Assembly (NCBI RefSeq): GCF_964204645.1
Contig: NC_134026.1
Coordinates: 31,124,650 to 31,188,649 of the forward strand
Origin: Tubulanus polymorphus
Lineage: Eukaryota; Nemertea; Palaeonemertea; Tubulaniformes; Tubulanidae
DNA: 64,000 nucleotides
Direction of reading: 5' to 3'
Part shown: in pieces, positions 57,945 to 64,000 of the stretch
How positions within the stretch are numbered: position 1 is the first letter of the stretch
How the letters are laid out: each line of letters opens with the position of its first letter
Notes under the pieces: model-generated
Told to the model about the DNA's origin: nothing
Seen by the model: only the letters and a program-made list of their open reading frames with translations
Database searches by the model: none
Program-made: the position numbers and the translations under genes

Positions 57945-58110
57945 TGGTGATGAAAGTTAAGTGTTACAAAACACTGTGGGTGAATTACTGCTAAATCAAT
58001 TAGTGGTGATGAAAGTTAAGTGTTACAAAACACTGTGGGTGAATTACTGCTAAATCAATTAGTGGTGATGAAAGTTAAGTGTTACAAAACACTGTGGGTG
58101 AATGACTGCT
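57945..58110. repeat. 59-bp repeat (type B), about 3 copies
   Basis: TGAAAGTTAAGTGTTACAAA units identical in type to the large array at 60915-62095. AGTGTTACAAAACACT inside each is a perfect hairpin with 6-bp arms. Confidence 0.9.
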
Positions 58111-58620
58111 AAATCATCACTGATGACCTCCTACAATACTGCTGCTTGCTGCTGGATGTTAATTGATACACTCTGTTTAGGGGTGATATTGAGCGCAGGA
58201 GTCTCCTCCTTCCTTCTTCAACTGTCATGTAGAAATGTGACAAACAAACTGAATTGTCAGTTTGTTACAACACTGATGACCTCCTTTAATACTGCTGCTT
58301 GCTGCTGGTGTGTGTTAATTCTTACCTCCTTCCATGAACTTCTTGAATTATTACATTAAACATTATTACAATAAAAATTATTACATTAAACATTATAACA
58401 TCATGAATCATCCTCCTTAAATACTGCTGCTTGCTGCTGGCTCTGTTTTGGGGTGATATTGAGTGCAGGAGTCTCCTCCTTCCTTCTTTAACTGTCATGT
58501 AGAAACGCGACAAACAAACTGAATTGTCAGTGTGTTACAACACTGATGACCTCCTTTAATACTGCTGCTTGCTGCTGGGTGTTAATTAATACACTCTGTT
58601 ATGGAGTGATATTGAGTTTT
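58110..58620. repeat. About 155-bp repeat (type A), first block
   Basis: Units share CAACTGTCATGTAGAAAYGY, ACAACACTGATGACCTCC and AATACTGCTGCTTGCTGCTG. An AT-rich insert, ATTATTACATTAAACATTAT, is present. The same unit and insert reappear at 59970-60900. Confidence 0.88.
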
Positions 58621-58624
58621 GGCG

Positions 58625-59890
58625 AGTTTTGTTTCCTGGTCGTCCTTATTGCGACTTTACGTTTTAAATGTATAAATATTCAAAACAGCTATCCATCGAT
58701 AGCTTTGTGGTGGTTGAAACTTTGAAATGTCGCTGGTGTTGGTACTGTGTATATATTGTAATATATGTCGGTGAATTGGGATTGATTATGTTTCCTGATC
58801 GTCCTTATTGCGACTTTACGTTTTAAATGTATAAATATTCAAAACAGCTATCCATCGATAGCTTTGTGGTGGTTGAAACTTTCAAATGTCGCTGGTGTTG
58901 GTACTGTGTATATATTGTAATATATGTCGGTGAATTGGGACTGATTATGTTTTCTGATTGTCCTTATTGCGACTTTACGTTTTAAATGTATAAATATTCA
59001 AAACAGCTATCCATCGATAGCTTTGCGGTGGTTGAATCATTGAAATGTTGCTGGTGTTGGTACATTGTATATATTGTAATATATGTCAGTGAATTGGGAC
59101 TGATTATGTTTCCTGATCATCCTTATTGCGAATTTACGTTTAAAATGTATAAATATTCAAAACAGCTATCCATCGATAGCTTTGTGGTGGTTGAATCTTT
59201 GAAATGTCGCTGGTGTTGGTACTTTGTATACATTGTAATATATTTCGGTGAATTGGGATTGATTATGTTTCCTGATCGTCCTTATTGCGACTTTACGTTT
59301 TAAATGTATAAATATTCAAAACAGCTATCCATCGATAGCTTTGTGGTGGTTGAATCTTTGAAATGTCGCTGGTGTTGGTACTTTGTATACATTGTAATAT
59401 ATTTCGGTGAATTGGGACTGATTATGTTTCCTGATCGTCCTTATTGCGACTTTACGTTTTAAATGTATAAATATTCAAAACAGCTATCCATCGATAGCTT
59501 TGTGGTGGTTGAATCTTTGAAATGTCGCTGGTGTTGGTACATTGTATATATTGTAATATATGTCGGTGAATTGGGATTGATTATGTTTCCTGATCGTCCT
59601 TATTGCGACTTTACGTTTTAAATGTATAAATATTCAAAACAGCTATCCATCGATAGCTTTGTGGTGGTTGAATTATTGAAATATCGCTGGTGTTGGTTTT
59701 GTGTATATAATGTAATATATGTCAGTGAATTGGGATTGATTTTGTTTCCTGATCGTCCTCATTACGACTTAATGTTTAAAGTATATAAATATTCAAAACA
59801 GCTATCCATCGATAGCTTTGTGGTGGTTGAATCATTGAAATGTCGCTGGTGTTGGTTCATTGTATATATTGTATCAGCAAATTATTATCA
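58625..59890. repeat. 158-bp repeat (type C), about 8 copies with Pumilio-type sites
   Basis: Each unit contains TTTCCTGATCGTCCTTATTG, AAATGTATAAATATTCAAAA, CTATCCATCGATAGCTTTGT (ATCGAT palindrome inside) and GTCGCTGGTGTTGGTAC. TGTATATA occurs in six copies (58748, 58907, 59066, 59543, 59702, 59861), usually followed by TGTAATATA. Two copies have TGTATACA instead. Confidence 0.93.
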
Positions 59891-59969
59891 CATTATTGAT
59901 TTGAAAAGTGTTATACTCAAATGTGCTATTGTTTGATAGCTTCATTTTGGTTCCTTGCAACTGAAAGTT

Positions 59970-60910
59970 GTGAACTGTCATGTAGAAACGCGACAAACAA
60001 ACTGAATTGTCAGTTTGTTACAACACTGATGACCTCCTAAACTACTGCTGCTTGCTGCTGGGTGTTAATTAATACACTCTGTTTTGGGGTGATATCGAGT
60101 GCAGGAGTCTCCTCCTTCCTGTTTCAACTGTCATGTAGAAACGTGACAAACAAACTGAATTGTCAGTGTGTTACAACACTGATGGACTCCTTTAATACTG
60201 CTGCTTGCTGCTGGGTGTTAATTAATACACTCTGTTTTGGGGTGATATCGAGTGCAGGAGTCTCCTCCTTCCTTCTTCAACTGTCATGTAGAAACGTGAC
60301 AAACAAACTAAATGGACAGTGTGGTACAACACTGATGGTCTCCTTTATTACTGCTGCTTGGTGCAGCGTGCTAATTCTTACCTCCTTCCCTTAACTTCTT
60401 GAATTATTACATTAAACATTATTACAATAAAAATTATTGATTTAAACATTATAACACCATGAATCATCCTCCTTAAATACTGCTGCTTGCTGCTGGCTCT
60501 GTATTGGGGTGATATTGAGTGCAGGAGTCTTCTCCTTCCTTCTTCAACTGTCATGTAGAAACGTGACAAACAAATGGAATGTCAGTGTGGTACAAGACTG
60601 ATGACCTCCTTTAATACTGCTGTTTGCTGCTGGGTGTTAATTAAAACACTCTGTTTTGGGATGATATTGAGTGCAGGAGTCTCCTCCTTCCCTCTTCAAC
60701 TGTCATGTAGAAACGTGACAAATCAATTGAATTGTCAGTGTGTTACAACACTGATGACCTCCTTTAATACTGCTGCTTGCTGCTGGGTGTTAATTCTTAC
60801 CTCCTTCCATGAACTTCTTGAATTATTACATTAAACATTATTAAAATAAAGATTATTACATTAAACATTATTACATCATGAATTATTACATAATTACATT
60901 ATTAAATTAC
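59970..60910. repeat. About 155-bp repeat (type A), second block
   Basis: About six units like those at 58110-58620, including the same AT-rich insert at about 60400 and 60820. It lies between the type C array and the long type B array, mirroring the left side. Confidence 0.9.
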
Positions 60911-60914
60911 ACAT

Positions 60915-62095
60915 TATGTTACAAAACACTGAGGGTGAATTACTGCTAAATCAATTGGTGGTGATGAAAGTTAAGTGTTACAAAACACTGTGGGTGAATT
61001 ACTGCTAAATCAATTGGTGGTGATGAAAGTTAAGTGTTACAAAACACTGTGGGTGAATTACTGCTAAATCAATTGGTGGTGATGAAAGTTAAGTGTTACA
61101 AAACACTGTGGGTGAATTACTGCTAAATCAATTAGTGGTGATAAAAGTTGGGTGTTACAAAACACTGAGGGTGAATTACTGCTAAATCAATTGGTGGTGA
61201 TGAAAGTTAAGTGTTACAAAACACTGAGGGTGAATTACTGCTAAATCAATTGGTGGTGATGAAAGTTAAGTGTTACAAAACACTGAACGTGAATTACTGC
61301 TAAATCAATTGGTGGTGATGAAAGTTAAGTGTTACAAAACACTGAGGGTGAATTACTGCTAAATCAATTGGTGGTGATGAAAGTTAAGTGTTACAAAACA
61401 CTGAGGGTGAATTACTGCTAAATCAATTGGTGGTGATGAAATTTAAGTGTTACAAAACACTGAGGGTGAATTACTGCTAAATCAATTGGTGGTGATGAAA
61501 GTTAAGTGTTACAAAACACTGAGGGTGAATTACTGCTAAATCAATTGGTGGTGATGAAATTTAAGTGTTACAAAACACTGAGGGTGAATTACTGCTAAAT
61601 CAATTGGTGGTGATAAGAGTCAAGTGTTACAAAACACTGTGGGTAGATTACTGCTAAAACAATTGGTGGTGATGAAAGATAAGTGTTACAAAACACTGAG
61701 GGTGAATTACTGCTAAATCAATTGGTGGTGATAAGAGTCAAGTGTTACAAAACACTGTGGGTAGATTACTGCTAAATCAATTGGTGGTGATGAAAGTTTA
61801 GTGTTACAAAACACTTTTGGTGATTTACTGCTAAATCAATTGGTGGTGATGAAAGATAAGTGTTACAAAACACTGAGGGTGAATTACTGCTAAATCAATT
61901 GGTGGTGATGAAAGTTAAGTGTTACGAAACACTGAGGGTGAATTACTGCTAAATCAATTGGTGGTGATGAAAGTTAAGTGTTACAAAACACTGAGGGTGA
62001 ATTACTGCTAAATCAATTGGTGGTGATGAAAGTTTAGTGTTACAAAACACTTTTGGTGATTTACTGCTAAATCAATGGTAGTGATGAAAGTTAAG
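60915..62095. repeat. 59-bp repeat (type B), about 20 copies
   Basis: The unit TGAAAGTTAAGTGTTACAAA plus ACACTGAGGGTGAATTACTG has a strict 59-bp period. AGTGTTACAAAACACT gives one perfect short hairpin per unit. Higher-order variants (GATAAGAGTC, ACACTTTTGGTGATTT) recur in sets, suggesting multi-unit duplications. Confidence 0.95.
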
Positions 62096-62454
62096 TGTTA
62101 AAATTGAGATTTAGTGATCCCTCCCTTCCCCTCTTGAATTGTCAAGTTAATTGTGACATAAACTGAATTGTAAGTGACTTAAGGCTGGGGTGATATTGAG
62201 GTTTATTGCCTTCCCCTCCTTTCCCTTCTTGAATTGACAATTAAATTTTGACATAAACTGAATTGTTAGTGACTTGATTATATTACTCCACTTAAGGAGT
62301 GATAAAATTGTCGGCGTCTAAACTCTGATGATGAGGTAAACCATTTTCTAAGTCTGTGAGCCGACAGTGTAAAAAACTGTTAGAATTCAAATTACTTTAA
62401 AGATCTTCAGAAAGATGGTCGATCATCGTAAACACTGGTGAAAACAGTTGACTT

Positions 62455-62610
62455 CTCAATTTGCACTTGACGTCCCAATTTACACTTGACGTCTCACTAT
62501 GCACTTGACATCCCACTTTGCACTTGGCGTCTCACTCTGCACTTGACATCTCGCTATGCACTTGGCGTCTCACTCTGCACTTGACGTCTCGCTATGCACT
62601 TGCACCAATG
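62455..62610. repeat. About 19-20 bp tandem TTGACGTCTCACTATGCAC
   Basis: Roughly eight units alternating GACGTC, GACATC and GGCGTC. Lies just before an AT-rich stretch preceding the exon-like blocks at 63.1 kb. Confidence 0.88.
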
Positions 62611-63140
62611 CATAAGTTGCACTAAACAGCACTGGCAGACCCGCGGGTCCATGCGCATGGTTAGCAAATTGATCAGCATGCAGCATGCCATCTTTGTGTG
62701 TGGAAAGAATTTACAAACAGCTGTGATTTTAAAATTAAGGAATGTATTATTTGTATCATTCCTTGTAAAATCTCAAATAACGATTATGTAAAGATTAACA
62801 TAATATCAATTTTATGATGGTAAAAATATCAAAATGTCAAATAATTAAATATCAATTTGTAAAACGAGAGGAAAGAGAAAGATGAAAGTACCAGAAAGAG
62901 AAGTGTTGGATTGGTGTCTGTTGTCAGTAGAAATCTGAGGTACTCTACTGAGGAATCTCCACTCCCCAAACAGAGAGTTCAAGATGATACTGAAAGTTCC
63001 TGAGGTTCCTAGAAATTTCACTAAGTAAAGACTTGAAATTAGGTATAGTATAAATTGCTATGAATTTCGTTATAGCTAAGAATGTTCTCAACTAGGACGG
63101 TAAGTTAGTATTACGTGTATTTCATATTTCCCTTTTGTAG

Positions 63141-63979
63141 CGTGTATTGATTTGGTCGGCAAGTACAAAATACCAAACGACTGACAGGAAACAGGATTGT
63201 TCCAGTTGTCGTTGAGAAATATTTAAGGTGTCATGAGTCTGAATTGACTATAAATCAGGTAAAATTGTACTTGATATGAACTTCTTTGCAGGAACAGTCG
63301 ACTTAAAGATGGTTATGTTTATTTTATGTATTTTTGTTGTAGCCAGTGGACTGTTGTTGTTAGAGACGCTCAAAACCAGAGCAAAGGAAACATCAGAGTT
63401 CAAGAAGTGTTGAGCAAATTCCCCAAGGTCCAAGTCATGAATCTGAATTGACTATAAATCAGGTAAAATTGAAATTTATTTTGAAGAAGAGTCTCAAAAA
63501 TGATATCATTATTCATATTTTGTGTTTTCACATTGTAGTACATGTATTGAGCTTGTGGTTGGCCGTAAAATATCAGGCGACAGGAAAAGATCAGATCAGA
63601 GATGCTGACAAATTTCTCCATCAATTCGGAACTTCTTTCAATGTTTGTACGCAGAAATCGAAGTACTTTGGGGAATCTCCACATCAAACAGAAAGTTCAA
63701 GAAGATACGAAAAGTTACTGAAGTTCTGAGCAATTTCTCTTCTAAATCATGTGTCTAGATTGACTATGAATCAGGTAAAATTGAATTTATCAATTTCTTT
63801 GCAGGAACAGTCGACTCAATGAAACTGGTTACTTATATGTATTTTTGTTGTAGCCAGTGGACTGTTGTTGTGTGGTAAGAGATGTGCAAAACCAGAGGAA
63901 AGGAAAATATCAGAGTTCTGGAAGAATTGAGCAAATTCCTCAAGGTCCGAGTCATGAATCTGAATTGACTATAAATCAG
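63141..63979 (+). ncRNA. Four exon-like blocks of a possible spliced non-coding RNA
   Basis: Blocks 63141-63258, 63343-63462, 63539-63774 and 63854-63979 are each preceded by a T-rich tract and TTGTAG. Each ends in a close variant of CTGAATTGACTATAAATCAG followed by GTAAAATTG. Blocks 2 and 4 are close duplicates (both begin CCAGTGGACTGTTGTTG); blocks 1 and 3 are more diverged. The shared tail contains TGA and TAA triplets, which argues against coding. An upstream segment at about 62935-63035 resembles part of block 3. The array continues off the right edge. Exon calls are inference from splice signals. Confidence 0.45.
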
Positions 63980-64000
63980 GTAAAATTGAAATTAGATGAA

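Noticed and set aside
58986-59936. Repetitive ORFs of about 105 codons with MYKYSKQLSIDSF
   Set aside because: These come from the 158-bp array. The period is not a multiple of three, and each unit ends in a TAA, so no long protein results.
53140-62095. CRISPR array
   Set aside because: The repeats are contiguous with no unique spacers, and the window is clearly a nuclear animal genome.

Overview
The window is nuclear DNA from an intron-rich bilaterian invertebrate, most likely a lophotrochozoan such as a mollusc. The evidence is GT-AG introns, animal orthologues of close to human length, AT-rich intergenic DNA, many minisatellites and short palindromic elements. The species assignment is inference.

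From 0.6 to 29.2 kb lie six compact genes on strictly alternating strands: NCAPH (-), DDX56 (+), BCCIP (-), an unnamed polynucleotide-kinase-like gene (+), RNASEH2A (-) and VPS51 (+). They form three head-to-head pairs whose start codons are about 600, 257 and 135 bp apart. Between the pairs are close tail-to-tail junctions. Exon models for all six were rebuilt by hand; reading phase is continuous across every junction. NCAPH lacks only its last exon, which lies beyond position 1. The products act in chromosome condensation, ribosome biogenesis, genome stability and vesicle tethering.

The gene at 13.6-17.1 kb is the most interesting. It predicts 695 residues: a Walker A motif split by intron 1, a PNKP-like kinase fold, a phosphatase-like region that appears to lack its catalytic aspartates, a motif resembling the APLF-type Ku-binding motif, and a tail of 10-residue repeats. 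I do not recognise a named orthologue.

From 29.2 to 41.4 kb there is no convincing protein gene. The stretch holds palindromic elements, tRNA-like fragments and isolated TATA/initiator-like sites. At 41.47-48.8 kb there is a candidate gene with an inverted CCAAT box, a CRE, a TATA box, a short 5' UTR exon and two phase-compatible coding exons. It predicts a 321-residue low-complexity, probably nuclear protein of unknown family.

From 48.8 to 62.6 kb the DNA is a succession of unrelated tandem arrays with periods of 199, 62, 81, 42, 168, 155, 158 and 59 bp. The + strand carries clusters of UGUANAUA Pumilio-type sites, in a pattern recalling NORAD-like RNAs. From 63.1 kb to the end, four exon-like blocks share the same donor junction and have stops near their 3' ends, suggesting a spliced non-coding transcript with duplicated exons.
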